Shown here: positions 10,655 through 24,927 of the stretch, piece by piece
Numbering within the stretch: the stretch's first letter is position 1
How the letters are laid out: each line of letters opens with the position of its first letter
DNA from: Lytechinus variegatus
Taxonomy: Eukaryota > Echinodermata > Echinoidea > Temnopleuroida > Toxopneustidae
Length of the DNA: 64,000 bases
Assembly: GCF_018143015.1 (NCBI RefSeq)
Contig: NC_054752.1
Coordinates: forward strand, 1,488,001 to 1,552,000
Reading direction: 5' to 3'
Notes under the pieces: generated by a model
What the model was told of the DNA's origin: nothing
Databases searched by the model: none
What the model saw: the letters and a program-made list of their open reading frames with translations, nothing else
Made by a program: the position numbers and the translations under genes

Positions 10655-11630
10655 TGGACAAGGTTAATGATATCTTACTCCTCCCCGTGTGTTGAAATAA
10701 AGGTTGGCAATGTTTGGCTTATTTTCTCATTTTCTCTATTTCTTTGGGACAAATGCTTGACTTTTTGACACTGTCAGGTTCCATTACAGCTATTCATAAC
10801 TTGGCTATTTAAATTAATTTTTCTTGATTAAAAATAGAAATCGGAAAACTGAAATTGTCTTGCCATTTTACTTTCCACCAGTACACGGCGTACACAAAAA
10901 TATACCCCAAAACACAAGTTTTTTAAAGGAAAAGTCCACCTCAACAAAAACTTGTTTTGAATAAAAACAGAAAAATTCAACAAGCATAAAAGAACACTGA
11001 AAATTTCATCAAAATCAGATGTAAAATAAGAAAGTTATGGCATTTTGCATGAGTTTCGCTTATTTTCAACAAAATAGTTATATGAACGAGCCAGTTACAT
11101 CCAAATGAGAGAGTTGATGACATCACTCACTCACTATTTCTTTTGTATTTTATTATATGAAATATTTTTATTTTCTCGTCATTGTCATGTGAAATGAAGT
11201 TTCATTCCCGTCTGAACACGTGAAATTCCATTATTTTAACATTTTGTGCTTCAGGCAAGGAGGTCCTAATCATCAAATTCGTAAAAATTGAAATATTGTA
11301 TAATTCAAACAATAAAAAACAAAAGAAATAGTGAGAGAGTGACATCATCGACTCTCTCATTTGGATGTAACTGGCTCGTTCATATAACTATTTTGTTGAA
11401 AATAAGCGAAACTTTGAAATGTCATAACTTTCTTATGACATCCGATTTTGATGAAATTTTCAGCATTGTGCTTGTCTGATTTTTCTCTATTGATTCGAAC
11501 CAACATTTTTCTGAGGTGGACTTGACCTTTAAGCGCTCTGGTGAATACAAAAATTACCCTCAAGTGTGCTCTATACAGCATTGGCATATAGTCCTAGCGG
11601 TAGATTCCCCACAGGCAGGATGGTAATGAA
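10655..11630 (+). repeat. Repeat family R, third copy, split by a MITE
   Basis: Same orientation as 7315-7850: 'ggttggcaatgtttggctta' near 10700, 'gcgtacacaaa' near 10889, then after an insertion 'gcgctctggtgaatac' at 11533 and 'attccccacaggcagg' near 11606. The insertion at 10927-11528 falls between 'aagtttt' and 'gcgctctgg', which are adjacent in the other copies. Confidence 0.65.
10927..11528. mobile_element. TTAA-flanked foldback MITE (602 bp), family A
   Basis: Long inverted arms of about 240 bp begin AGGAAAAGTCCACCTC and end GAGGTGGACTTGACCT, flanked by TTAA (10923-10926 and 11529-11532). The arms contain 'tttcatcaaaatc', 'aagaaagttatg' and 'catttggatgtaactggctc' in both orientations. 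The centre contains 'cttcaggcaaggaggtccta'. There is no coding capacity. The family is widespread in sea urchins to my recollection. A TTAA target and AGG-starting ends suggest a Kolobok-type or piggyBac-type mover; the assignment is inference. Confidence 0.8.
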
Positions 11631-11639
11631 CCCTGGGGA

Positions 11640-12340
11640 GAGGGGGGGGGGTGACCATCCTTCATGAATTTTCACTTAGTCAGAAAAAATGGGAGAAAAA
11701 GGAAAAGATTAAGAGACAGGAAGAACAAGAGCACAAATAGGGAATCCTTATTATGTAACCTATTACCCCTGTGCTCAATTGAGGAAAACCGAGTCTGGCT
11801 TGCGCCCTGGCTCTATCAGTCCCCTCGACAGCCCCTGTTGTAATATTTATTTGAATTATTCATCCGTTTCAAACATTCATATATTCAATTCATCCCAATG
11901 CCATAGGCTTATGTGATGATCCTTTTCTTATGTTTGTCAGTTTGACAATTGAATTTATATTTGATGCCTGATCAATTGAGTAATACCGTACTTTCATCTA
12001 CTTGGTTTATATCTCTCTGATTCATTTCCAGTTTACATACATAATCATCTTATATAAATGTTTGTCTTGTCAACATAATCTCCTATTTTATTCATTATTT
12101 TAGTAATTGAATCTTTATTCAATTGATGACATCTCTCATGTTCATCTTTTCAATGTGTCTGTCTTTCAAAAGAGGGAGGCTGAATTAGACATGCATAAAA
12201 TCATTCATGGTCATTTTCCAAACCATGCACGTAGTTAAGCCCCACACCCGGCCCCCTCCACGGTTCCTCTGACCCTGTGTTAGTCTTTTTTTTTAATTAT
12301 ATTTCCATTTACAAAATACATTGTATTTTAAAAAAAAGAA
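11640..12340. other. Gene-free stretch
   Basis: A G-run near 11640, then AT-rich unique-looking DNA. No exon, RNA gene or bounded repeat recognised. Confidence 0.4.
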
Positions 12341-12344
12341 AAAT

Positions 12345-13040
12345 GAGCGACACTGAACAGTACACCCAAAATTTTGTCAAAGACAAATGTAAAATAAGAA
12401 AGTTATGACAATTTTTGCTTAATTTATTAATCTAATAAAAACAGTTATCCTGCTTAAAGGCCACTCATCATTTCTTTTTTTATGAAATGCTAAAGGGGGA
12501 AGTTGTACAGGACATGGGACATCACTGATCTTGTTGCCAATGGGAGAATCTCCATTATTTAATACAAGTATAGCAATATAGGCCTGAATTCTCGAAGGGT
12601 GGCTAACTTATCTCGGGCTAAATGACGTCAAATGATGCGATTTAGCCCATGGGCGAAGTTAGCCACCTTATAAGAATTCGGGCCATAGTGTTCTTGGCAT
12701 TCAAAATGCTCATAACTTTTTTTATTGCTTGTCCAATTTTACTAAGTTTTGATGATTTCATTCTTTCAATGTTTACTCTCACACATGCTTACTTGTTCCA
12801 TGAGTTTCATACCCTTTAATCTATTGTGGTTGAAACAAGAGGGTCCTTGCTGTCAAATATGTAAAAACTGAAATATTGTATAATTCATAGTTTTTCTACT
12901 AATAAAAAAATAATGAGTGATATCATTGACTTATCACTATTAAAGCTGTGCATTTACCGGTAACTGTTTGTGAAAAATAAGCAATGTCATATAATTACAT
13001 CTCATTTGAAAAAAAATCAGTGTTATGACTGTTGTCCTGG
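12345..13040. mobile_element. Nested MITE remnants
   Basis: The outer ends resemble family A: 'aaattttgtcaaagacaaatgtaaaataagaaag' lies near 12370, and 'taaaaactgaaatattgtataattc' lies near 12863, as in 11285. Between them, about 12480-12826, is a piece matching the right half of the family C element at 39014-39601 ('ttgccaatgggagaatctcc', ending 'tttcataccctttaa'). That piece is itself interrupted by the element at 12581-12684. This gives three layers of insertion. Confidence 0.5.
12581..12684. mobile_element. Small foldback MITE (104 bp)
   Basis: Inverted ends GGCCTGAATTCTCGAAGGGTGG and the imperfect complement finishing AAGAATTCGGGCC, with arms through 'gctaac...gttagc' and 'ggctaaat...atttagcc'. 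Flanked by ATA on both sides (12578-12580, 12685-12687), consistent with a TA-type target duplication. Confidence 0.7.
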
Positions 13041-13051
13041 AAACTTTTTTA

Positions 13052-13975
13052 AAAGCCACCGCATACCTTATGAATTAACTGACTGGTCTACGTCTGGTCT
13101 GCGACTGAATGAGTAGAGATAAATTGCAAGGTAGTTACTACTGCGCATGCATATTGAATATCATGTACATATCGGAATAAAGTGTGACTCTGCTGTCTGA
13201 TTGGCTAGAAGTTGGATTGAGCTTGCGATCCAGTTGTAAGGATTCAACATGTCAAATCCTTAAAGGGGAATCCAGCCTTGGCCATAAAATGTTATGTTGG
13301 GAAGGAGAAAAATAAATTAAACAGAATGGTGAAAGTTTGAAAGAAATCGGACAAGCAATGAGAAAGTTATAGCTGCTTTAAAATTGAGATCACTAATACT
13401 ATGTAGATTTCAAATTGGCAACTATGTATGTAAATTATGACAAGGGGCAAGGACAACTTTCTCATAGGCCATGTACTTTATTATCAGGGATTTGTGGTTT
13501 TCTCCTAAGTACCCATTACCCTGGGGCAGTAATCTAAATATAACCCAGGTAGTATATTGTAGTATGTCCTCATGAAAGAAAAATATAATTTGAAATAAAA
13601 CTTTTGGGAAAAATGACATTTTAGCCATAATATGTATTGGAGTACATGGAAGAGTAGTCCTTGCCTTACATCACTATGACATCCCATATGCGGCCAATTT
13701 GAAGTCTCCATGGGTATAGTGATTACCAATATTTACGACTTTTAAAAATTCATAACTTTCTTGTCGTTTGTCCAATTTTGTTCAAACTTTCACCTATCAA
13801 CTTGTCTGATTTTTCTTTTCCTTATAAAAACAAGTTTTTATTTGGGTTGGATTCCCCTTTAAGGGCTTTCCTTTCGCTTTGTCTCTGACTGGTCTGTGAC
13901 TATCAAGCTAATGTGACGTCACATTTCCCTCTACTCAATCAGACCAGTCGGGTCGTAAGGTGTGCAGTTGCCTTA
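13052..13975. mobile_element. MITE with AAGCCACCGCATACC-like ends, split by another MITE
   Basis: The left end (AAAGCCACCGCATACCTTA, then 'gactggtct') and the right end (inverse of 'agaccagtcgggtcgtaagg' and 'tgtgcagttgcctt') are inverted with some drift. The middle is displaced by the TTAA-flanked element at 13264-13858. A related left end is seen at about 62337 in a BARD1 intron. Confidence 0.6.
13264..13858. mobile_element. TTAA-flanked foldback MITE (595 bp), family B
   Basis: Inverted ends AGGGGAATCCAGCC...GGTTGGATTCCCCT, flanked by TTAA at 13260-13263 and 13859-13862. Internal 'gaaagaaatcggacaagcaatgag' and its inverted partner mark arms of about 100 bp or more. It sits inside the element at 13052-13975. 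Confidence 0.8.
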
Positions 13976-14199
13976 ACAATAACAGTCAGTCAATTCTTGA
14001 GACCACACACAAGGTTTAGTTTGGACTTGTTTTAATGGCTTCTGTATTTGAAGCAATGTTTCAGTCCCGTGTAAAGCCATGTAGTACAAACAGCCTTATG
14101 AAGCACCCATCAGGACATAATTAACATTCACATAATTAAAAAAAAAAGGAGCTTTTTTTCAGAGAATATTGAGCAAATTGCCATGCATATTGAATACAG

Positions 14200-14420
14200 A
14201 GAAGGCGGCCAAGAATATTTGCCCTTGCTTTCAGAACATGTCCAAGGTAATGTCTTCCACTACAAGTAACAAGATTATTAAATGTTCCTAACAATGAGAC
14301 CTTCAAATCTGAACTAAAGACCCATCTTTTCCAGCAACTTTGTGAATATTGTGTGACATATTGGGGAGCTGGCGCATTTGAATGTTTTTGTTTTTTTACA
14401 GATAAATGCTGTTCATCATC
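14200..14420 (+). mobile_element. Possible LINE 3' tail fragment
   Basis: The stretch reads 'NVPNNETFKSELKTHLFQQLCEYC' in pieces; the form 'TFKSxLKTHLF' is common at the C-terminus of CR1/L2-type reverse transcriptases. It is followed by a 'catcatcatcat' microsatellite tail near 14410. Too short for a firm call. Confidence 0.3.
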
Positions 14421-14603
14421 ATCATAAACACTAACTTATTGGTGGATAATCCTTTTTTCGAATGAATATGCATACATGTATCTTGTTAGCCTTTCAACAT
14501 TGTAAATAAGCTTTAAAATAACATTTAAAAATAATTCAAGATACAAGTAACAATTATGAATAGCATGTAGGTACAACTGACCCTTAATGGCCCCCATTGC
14601 ACG

Positions 14604-14718
14604 GAGTGTTCATGTCTACCTATGAGATTATACACCTGTCCATGTTTTGAAGACCCATTATTAATGGGTCTTCAAAACATGGACAGGTGTATAATCTCAT
14701 AGGTAGACATGAACACTC
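14604..14718. repeat. 115-bp perfect palindrome (57-bp arms, 1-bp centre)
   Basis: Bases 14604-14660 are the exact reverse complement of 14662-14718, with a single T between. The similarity continues outward with mismatches ('cccatt' on both sides). This may be a foldback MITE with no loop, or an inverted duplication formed at replication. A transcript crossing it would form a perfect hairpin. Confidence 0.9.
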
Positions 14719-14719
14719 A

Positions 14720-16097
14720 AAGTAATGGGAGCGCTTAGTTTACGAGCTAAGAAGAATAATCACTTCACAATGTTTGTCATACAATGTACCATTGATGCCA
14801 CTTCAACAATGCAGCATATTTTGAAATTCACGATCGAATCATAGACAAATGCATAAAGGAAGTACCAAACACATAATACAGATGTATGATACATGTACGT
14901 ACCTGTCTTTTGGCACCTTACAAAATTCTTTGCCCCATGTTTTATCTTATAAAGGCATCAATCATTTCTGTTTTCCTGCATAACATGTTGTTTTGACTTC
15001 AAAATGAAAAGTAAGGATTGGCAAATATTTATCTTAAAGGGATATTTACTTAACTTTGTGATGTTATATTTGCGAGCAGCTCTCCCATAATCTTTTGGTA
15101 TATTGAATAATTGTCATTTCGCAAAAAAAAGGAAGTGATTTTACCAGTGCATTCAATAATGTCCCTGAATACATTATTTCATACAAGCTTCAATGGATTA
15201 TTATTTTTCCAGTCATCAAGAATCATTAAACTGCTGCTCACACATGAAATCATAGAATCAAAACTTAATAATTCTTTACTCTCATTAGATTTTCATTGTT
15301 ACTGTTGACAATGTTGTTCTCATATTTTGTTTTTGCTTTTCTAAATCGAAACAAATCATTGTCAGAGTGATATGAAAGGTAGGAATAGGTATGTACTTCT
15401 TTCCACTATCACAGAAAGGTGTCTTGCTTATGCAATCAAGTTAATTTTGACAACTAAACTTACCAAACATGGAAATGAAGAATCTCTTCATTACAATATC
15501 AAAGCCATGAAGATTTTACAGATGCAAAGGAAGCCTGGATTTTATATTATTGGAATGAAAATATGAACAAAAGATAAATAGTACATATTTGACATGATCA
15601 ACTTCAATGATATGCCAGAGCTACCAAACCCAATTGGTAAAAACCTTATCTCTTTTATTTCTTATTACCCTGCTTTCAAGCATAAAATCCTTCTAAATTG
15701 GAGAAATTTCAAAAAACATAAAAACTTAACAATTACAAATTAAGAAGATCTTACTTAACAGGATAAATTCCTACCATTAAACTGGCAGCTCTGGGGTGCA
15801 TAAAGACTTGCTTACCATTAATGTAATAGCAACATTAAAATATTTAAACTTTGCAATTCTTTATTTCAATGTACTTAAAAGTTCTTGGTTTTCATTTGTA
15901 CTCTTTATTTTAATTAATATCATTTTCATGATACAGTATCCCTTCAGTAGTAGCAGGTTCTATTCGTATAAACATAGGACAAATGAGACTGATCTTTTAC
16001 TCAGCTGCCTGTATCCATTCATAAACGTCTCGTAACATGATCAAATCAATTAGGTCTCATAGAGGCGAATGGTTCTTGATAATGACCATACAACTGG
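14720..16097. other. Gene-free stretch upstream (right-to-left: downstream) of IDI1
   Basis: AT-rich DNA past the 3' end of IDI1. Several open frames of 60-80 codons lack domains. No bounded repeat recognised. Confidence 0.4.
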
Positions 16098-16103
16098 TTT
16101 ATT
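16098..16103 (-). terminator. IDI1 polyadenylation signal (AATAAA)
   Basis: AATAAA on the minus strand, about 100 nt after the IDI1 stop codon. It is the first canonical signal downstream. Confidence 0.45.
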
Positions 16104-16205
16104 GTCAAATGGATTTGAGAACATGGAGTACCCTAGAATGGATCCATTCACATATGACATTATTTCATAATTAATATTTATCTAATGTTATAGAAATAAT
16201 TTCCA

Positions 16206-19117
<2,912 letters not shown>

Positions 19118-19139
19118 TATCAATCTTTATTAAAAGAAA

Positions 19140-20980
19140 TAAATACATGGAAATGGAAAAATGTATTCTAAATGTCAAACATTAATTGGTACTACTGGTT
19201 CATAGTAATTAACACACTCAATTATTGAGAATCATAAATTACAATGGGTAGATCATGTAAATTATCTTCTTTTCATGTAAGGTATTGATTTCTTTGTTAC
19301 TTACTACTTTATCACAAAAGAAGACCCTTTAGATTTTTGTATCAATAAGGTTAAAGTATTTGCTTGCTCTGTGCTTTTTTGTCAATTGCCTCCATATTCA
19401 ACCTCATTAATTTTTACCTCATCAATTTAACGGAAGGCCGAAGGCAGGGAGGAGAAAAAGTTTAATTTCCCCAAGTCAAACTTCTAAATCATGACTACAG
19501 TGACTTGAACATACAACTTACTCAACTTAATGCAGCATACTCAACTTAACGCAGCTGGGCAACTGCTGGCCTATGGCCTACTTTGGCCACAAATTGACCA
19601 AGGTTTCATGATGGTCATCTAACTTTGAACTTAACCCTCAAATTAAACTCAACTTAATTCCCAAAATAACTTTCAATTTAACTTCCAACATAACTCCCAA
19701 CAACTTCCATTGAAGTACATGTAACCAATACCTTTTTAAATATGTTCCAAAAACAAAACATCAGATGGTGGCCTCTGTACTATTTCTAGAAGATGCCATG
19801 TCTGAAAGTATTATCTGCTAATCAATTCCCGTGCTTAAACGTGCATGTACATGTAGAAAGTAGACCCTATGATGAAAATTAATTTATGAAAATTAATTTA
19901 ATGCATGGTGTCATGGTGATATGCCATTTTGGGGAGGATCCTTCTAATTCCTCTAAATGTCACTATGGCATTGATTGTTCTCCAAACTTACGTACAAAAT
20001 ACTGGTAACTCTCTCATCCACTCTCCGGACTCGTAGTCTCACTACTGATAGTTCTTTAAATAGTGGAGGGGACATATAGAACTTGGTCTAGACAGCAGTC
20101 TTTCCAAATTTCTTATTCCAGTGAAAATATTGAAGTCAGAAAGAAAGATAAATTGAAAAAAACTGTTTGACCTGGGGCAGAATTCTGAAAATGTTATAAT
20201 CTAAAATATGTTCTTATCTATATCACAATCTCAAATTGGTATTCTGAAAATATTCTTATCTTTTTCTTATCTTTTCTAACTTTACAGCCAATGCTGAGCA
20301 TGAAAATATATAACTTGCGCATAAGCGCGCTATAACTCACTATGCTTGAATGAGATAAATGCATGGTATTCTGAAAATGTTCTGAGGTGGGCAAGCTATA
20401 TAAATGAGAGATATTGCAAAACCAAGATTTATAAACCATATGAAGCAGATTGTTGTCCTGATCGATATGACACCATGTTAAAGAAAATCGGTTAAAAAAC
20501 GGAAAGTGCGGACCAATAAACAATTTTCATGGGGCATGGCCTAAAGTGCCGAGAATATTTCAATATTTTGAAAATACCAATGGATTTATCAGGCTAGTAT
20601 GAAAAGACAACCAGAATCAGCTCGATAGGCCTTCAAATAAAAATAAGGATGTTTTTCATTCTCAAGAGATGATGACTCAGTACTTTTAGCCTTTCAGGCC
20701 TCAAAATTGTTTACTGGCCCACATTGTCCCCTTTTTCGACCGATTTTCTTAAAAATTGTGCCACATCGATCCGTTCAACATTCTGCTTCAAATGAGATAT
20801 GTAAAACTTGGCCCTGAAATATCATAATCGCCCATTTTTTACCCCTGTATAAGCCCACCTCTATTCTTATCTTTCATATGTATGGTATTTTAAATAGCGT
20901 GTGGGTTATCACATCTCATAATGGCCGCCTTCTTTTTTTGCTCAAAATTGGCAGCCACTGCTAATAATAATAACTCAGTT
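19140..20980. other. Gene-free stretch upstream of the IDI1 start
   Basis: Likely the first IDI1 intron if the exon at 24928-25063 is genuine. It contains a run of 'caacttaa'-like words (19500-19700) and three copies of 'attctgaaaat' (20170-20380). No gene recognised. Confidence 0.4.
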
Positions 20981-20984
20981 CTTG

Positions 20985-21920
20985 TGTCATAACGTCCCTA
21001 TGCGCTTCCAAAGGACTTGGATATTATTATCTTGTCTTGTCTTGTGAATACTGCACTTGAACGCCTCAAAGAGGCTATAGACGTGCAGGCCATTCATGCA
21101 AACGCTGCCGCTATACTTTTAGTTAGCATGTTTTTGCTTAGCTGTTTCTTAAATGCAGCTAGATCAGGTGCATTTTTAGTAGTGGGAGAAAGTGAATTCC
21201 ACTCTACAATTGTACGAGGGTAGAGGGAATATTTGTAGCAATCCTTTTTTGCTCTGATTATATTGAAGTTTAAGTCATGAGACTGTCTGGTTATTCTAGT
21301 TGTTGGCCTGGAGGATGCTTTGGAAGTGATTTGATTTATATTACATGGAGTTATATTGTGTATTTCTTTAAACAAAAATATGAGCCGGCTACTTGTTCTC
21401 CTGTCTTGGAGAGTATCCCATTTTAGAATACTCATAATTTCAGTAACACTACTTGTGCGTTGATACATGTACATGTACTTGTTAGATACAGATCGTGCTG
21501 CTCTTCTTTAAGTTTTTTAAGATTATCTTGAAGATTTTTCTGGTGGGGATCCCACACGGAGCTACAATATTCCAGCATAGGCCGCACAAGAGTCTTGTAG
21601 GTGATATGTTTAGTTTGAGTTGAACAATTCCATAGATTGCGTTTCAACAATCCAAGTATACTGTTTGCTTTGTTTACAGTTGTATCAATATGATTAGTCC
21701 AAGACAAATTATTTGACAAATGAAAACCTAGATAAAGATAGCCGTCAACGATGCCCAGTTCAGAGTTCCCCAGATGGTATTTATATGGAGTGATTTTCTT
21801 CTTGTGTGTAACATGCATAATAAAACACTTTGATGTGATAAATTGCATTTGCCAGATATTTTGCCTTTCACACAATTTGTTAATGTCACTTTGAAGAAGA
21901 TCAGTCTTGCCCCACAGCTT
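20985..21920 (-). mobile_element. 5'-truncated LINE, C-terminal end of a reverse transcriptase
   Basis: The minus-strand frames 21432-21875 and 21094-21474 together cover the C-terminal part of a non-LTR reverse transcriptase. Recognisable pieces are 'LQSDINKLCERQNIWQMQF', 'KCFIMHVTHKKK', 'YLGFHLSNNLSWTNHID', 'LGLLKRNLWNCS', 'KTLVRPMLEYCSSVWDP', then 'RTSSVTEIMSILKWDTL' and 'LYPRTIVEWNSLS'. These are typical of CR1/L2/Jockey-like LINEs. At least one frame change separates the two frames near 21475. The 3' tail (about 20985-21035) reads 'aagtcctttggaagcgcatagggacgtta', a close match to the 3' tail of the SINE at 59335-59580. Confidence 0.8.
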
Positions 21921-21924
21921 TTTC

Positions 21925-22100
21925 TACCATGGTGACATTTCAAAGAATTAATTCCTGCCAGGTATCCATTCACCTCACCTGGGTAGAGTGCAGCACAATG
22001 TGGATAAATTTCTTGCTGAAGGAAATTACGCCATGGCTAGGATTCGACCCTGTTTCAAAGTTAGAAGACTAATCCACTGGGCCACAATGCACCACAGAGG
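21925..22100 (-). mobile_element. tRNA-derived SINE head joined to the LINE
   Basis: On the minus strand it starts 'attgtggcccagtggatta' and carries a B-box-like 'gggtcgaatcc', then 'agccatggcgtaatttcctt' and 'caggaattaattctttgaaatg'. It matches the head and body of the SINE at 59335-59580, but its 3' tail is replaced by the LINE fragment at 20985-21920, in the same orientation. Confidence 0.7.
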
Positions 22101-22109
22101 GTATGGTAA

Positions 22110-22400
22110 TTGGTATTCCTTCCATCCTTCCTTTCTTTCACCCTTTATCTTGTATATAATTTTTAATTTTTCTATTCATTTATTTCTTCTCTGTATCTTC
22201 TATTCCGTCTATCTTTCTGTCTTTCCCCTCTTACTTCAATTTTTTTTTCGAATTGGTTTCTTTATTCTTTCCATTTCTTCTTTTGCTTTTTCTTTCTTCC
22301 TTCCTTTCTTTTCTTTCTTCCTTCCTTTTTCTTTCTTTCTTTCTTTCTTTCTTTTTTTCTTTCTTCCTTTCTTTATCTTTCTGTCTTTCCTTCCTTTAGG
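22110..22400. repeat. Pyrimidine-rich (TTTC)n microsatellite region
   Basis: Runs of 'tttc' and 'ttcc' with little else. The 141-codon open frame across it is low-complexity noise. Confidence 0.85.
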
Positions 22401-22558
22401 GTTCGAAAGATAAATAAAATCAAGAGAAACAAACCAATTTCACCCTCTACTTATGGATTTCCTAAGGGTAAGGAAATCCATCTTTGTTGGCATGCATGGC
22501 CATGGAAAAGTCTCACTTAGTTATTTGGCAAGCAATGAACAGGAATCAGGATGAAGAG

Positions 22559-23052
22559 TAACCCAGGGATCGTACGTGCAATTTGGCATACTCACCTGAC
22601 AAGCGTGAAGTATGGTCTAAATAATTCTCCGAATAAATAGTTAAAACAGAAATCAAGCACTTACCACGATTATATGGATGATGGTCTAACGAGTGGCAGT
22701 TTTTCTGACATCTGGGCACAGACTGGAACCTCAAAAAACAAAAAGTTCTCTCCTTCTACCCCTGTCTCGATCGGCCATTTTGTTACAATTCATATAAAAA
22801 ATGGCTGATCGAGACGGGGGTAGAAGGAGAGAACTTTTTGTTTTTTGAGGTTCCAGTCTGTGCCCAGATGTCAGAAAAACTGCCACTAGTTAGACCATCA
22901 TCCATATAATCGTGGTAAGTGCTTGATTTCCGTTTTAACTATTTATTGGGAGAATTATTTTGACCATACTTCACGCTTGTCAGGTGAGTATGCCAAATTG
23001 CACTATGATCCTGGGCTCCGGCCCGCGTAGCGGGCGGGAGTTCCCTGGGTTA
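22559..23052. mobile_element. Long-arm foldback transposon with 9-bp target duplication (MULE-like)
   Basis: The arms begin TAACCCAGGGA and end TCCCTGGGTTA, about 230 bp each, separated by a short loop near 22795. They are near-identical; the right arm has an extra GC-rich stretch ('ggcccgcgtagcgggcggg') near its outer end. The flanks are exact 9-bp duplications, GATGAAGAG at 22550-22558 and 23053-23061. Long TIRs with a 9-bp duplication point to the Mutator-like superfamily. There is no transposase. High arm identity suggests a fairly recent insertion. Confidence 0.85.
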
Positions 23053-23074
23053 GATGAAGAGCAGACTCCTCCAT

Positions 23075-24582
23075 CAGTAGAGGCGCTGGTCCAAAAATTG
23101 GGATTGTCCCAGAAAACAAGGATATCCTCATAAACCAAGACAAATCATGTCTTCACAGTCAGTCGGCAAGCTCTGAAAAAGTAGCTTCTTTTATCCAAGT
23201 GATATTCATGACTATAGGGTTTTTGCATTATTAATGAGCTTGGTGCGAACCAGAACACCTCTTTTTATTCTGCCATTGCTGCTTTAAATATTAAACAAAT
23301 TTCATGTTTTTGGTATATTTGTAAAGAAGAATCATTCTTTCAGGTCATGTGTTTGGAATTTTTAAAAAATGTTGTAATATAGGGAAAACTTTTGATATAA
23401 AACATGAAACAAAATGATTTTTTTCATGCAACAAATGTTGTTGTTTTCACACTTGATTTCTGTTTGAGCACGAATGATATTTAGATCATAATAAAGCGGA
23501 AGATCTACGCTTTAAAATGATATAATTTGTATATGAAGATGTATCTTAGATGGGTCAGCAGCCAGCTTTTCATAGGCCAAGTACATTTAGCAGCTCAAAA
23601 ACAAGAATACTGCACTCTGATTGGTCACAGAGACCACACACCCATGCAAATCCCAATGTTCCCCACACTGGGCCTCTACGAGGTCACACTCACCATGTGG
23701 TAATCTCTTCAAATAACCCGCGCCTGTTGTTGTGAAAACATTATTCAGCCAATCAGACCTCTGGAATTTATGTTACTCAGAAATTTTAGAAATCTCGTCT
23801 TGCATCTTGATGGAAAAAGCTGGCTGCTGACCCATCTAAAAGATGCCACATATCAAGAGTGACATTGTAAGAAAGTATAGAGTTTGAGCTTTCTGATGAT
23901 ATAAATAATGTTGGTGCCTAAAACACAAAATGTTGCACAATTTGCAAGTGAAAACAGAGGAAGAAAATTCTGTTTGATGCATCTTTTCTGGTAAAAAATT
24001 CACTTATTTATCAAAATATTTTATTCAAAAGAAATAACAAATATGAAAGAGTAACATTTATTCTTCCCAATGGTACAAAAATAATCAATTTTACTCCAAG
24101 AGAAAGTGGTTAAATTCTTTGAGAAAGAAAGTCTCACAATTCACGAGATTTTGCAGGGACATACATTCAACCACGAGAGGACTTGGACAAATCTTGCCCA
24201 TTTGCTCATTAACACAGGGGCTTGCCGACTGACTGTTCATAAATTGAGACTGTCCTTGTTTATGGGGACGTTTTTTTTCACTTCCCCCTACGGGACAAAG
24301 ACGGCAATTACGGAAATTGAGAGTGCTAAAAATAGATTCAGTGACCTCAATTCCCCCAGTTCACCATCTATTTTTCATGACTTACCGTCTTCCAATATTA
24401 AAAATAATCTTGTTATGAAACCTGATATGTTTACATTGACTAGCACACTTGATTGGTGTCGGCACTTGACAGGTGAATGAACTTTCTTAGATTTCTTATG
24501 TGAAGAAATCCTTATAAACTGAGACAGTCCCTGTAATTTGTAAACTGGGACGATCCCAATTTTCTGACCAGCGCCTCTACTG
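23075..24582. mobile_element. 1.5-kb non-autonomous TIR transposon (CAGTAGAGGCGCTGGTC ends)
   Basis: The left end CAGTAGAGGCGCTGGTC and right end GACCAGCGCCTCTACTG are perfect inverted repeats. Further in, 'ttgggattgtccca' pairs with 'tgggacgatcccaat', with some mismatch. The interior is related to 7850-9706 and, inverted, to 39988-40315 in KAT2 intron 1. The ends resemble hAT termini (CAG..GGCG), but I see no clean 8-bp target duplication, so the superfamily is uncertain. An open frame at 24106-24480 shows no transposase motif. Confidence 0.75.
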
Positions 24583-24927
24583 ATGCATTTGCATGATCAT
24601 GAAAAAGGATATGGAAAAATATTACAGAGTCCTCAAGGCTAAATGATTTTAGCATCTTCCTATCTCAATAAGATAACATAAAAGATAACGGAGATAAGGT
24701 CTCCAGAATACCACCCGATTATTTGACATGCGATATCCGAGGCAGCGCGTTGAAACCGACTATCAACGGAGCGTAGCTCTCTGCTAGCGGTGGAGCTCCG
24801 GCGGGAGAGTTTCCTCGATTTATGCTGGTCTTGACCTTGGCTCAGTTTCCTTTTAATTTTGTTCAGCAACCGGCGGGAATATACAGCAAGAGAAACGTTA
24901 TATGATGCATAGATCGAATTGGACTTA

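Noticed and set aside
22110-22413. 141-codon Phe/Ser-rich open frame
   Set aside because: Translation of a (TTTC)n microsatellite.
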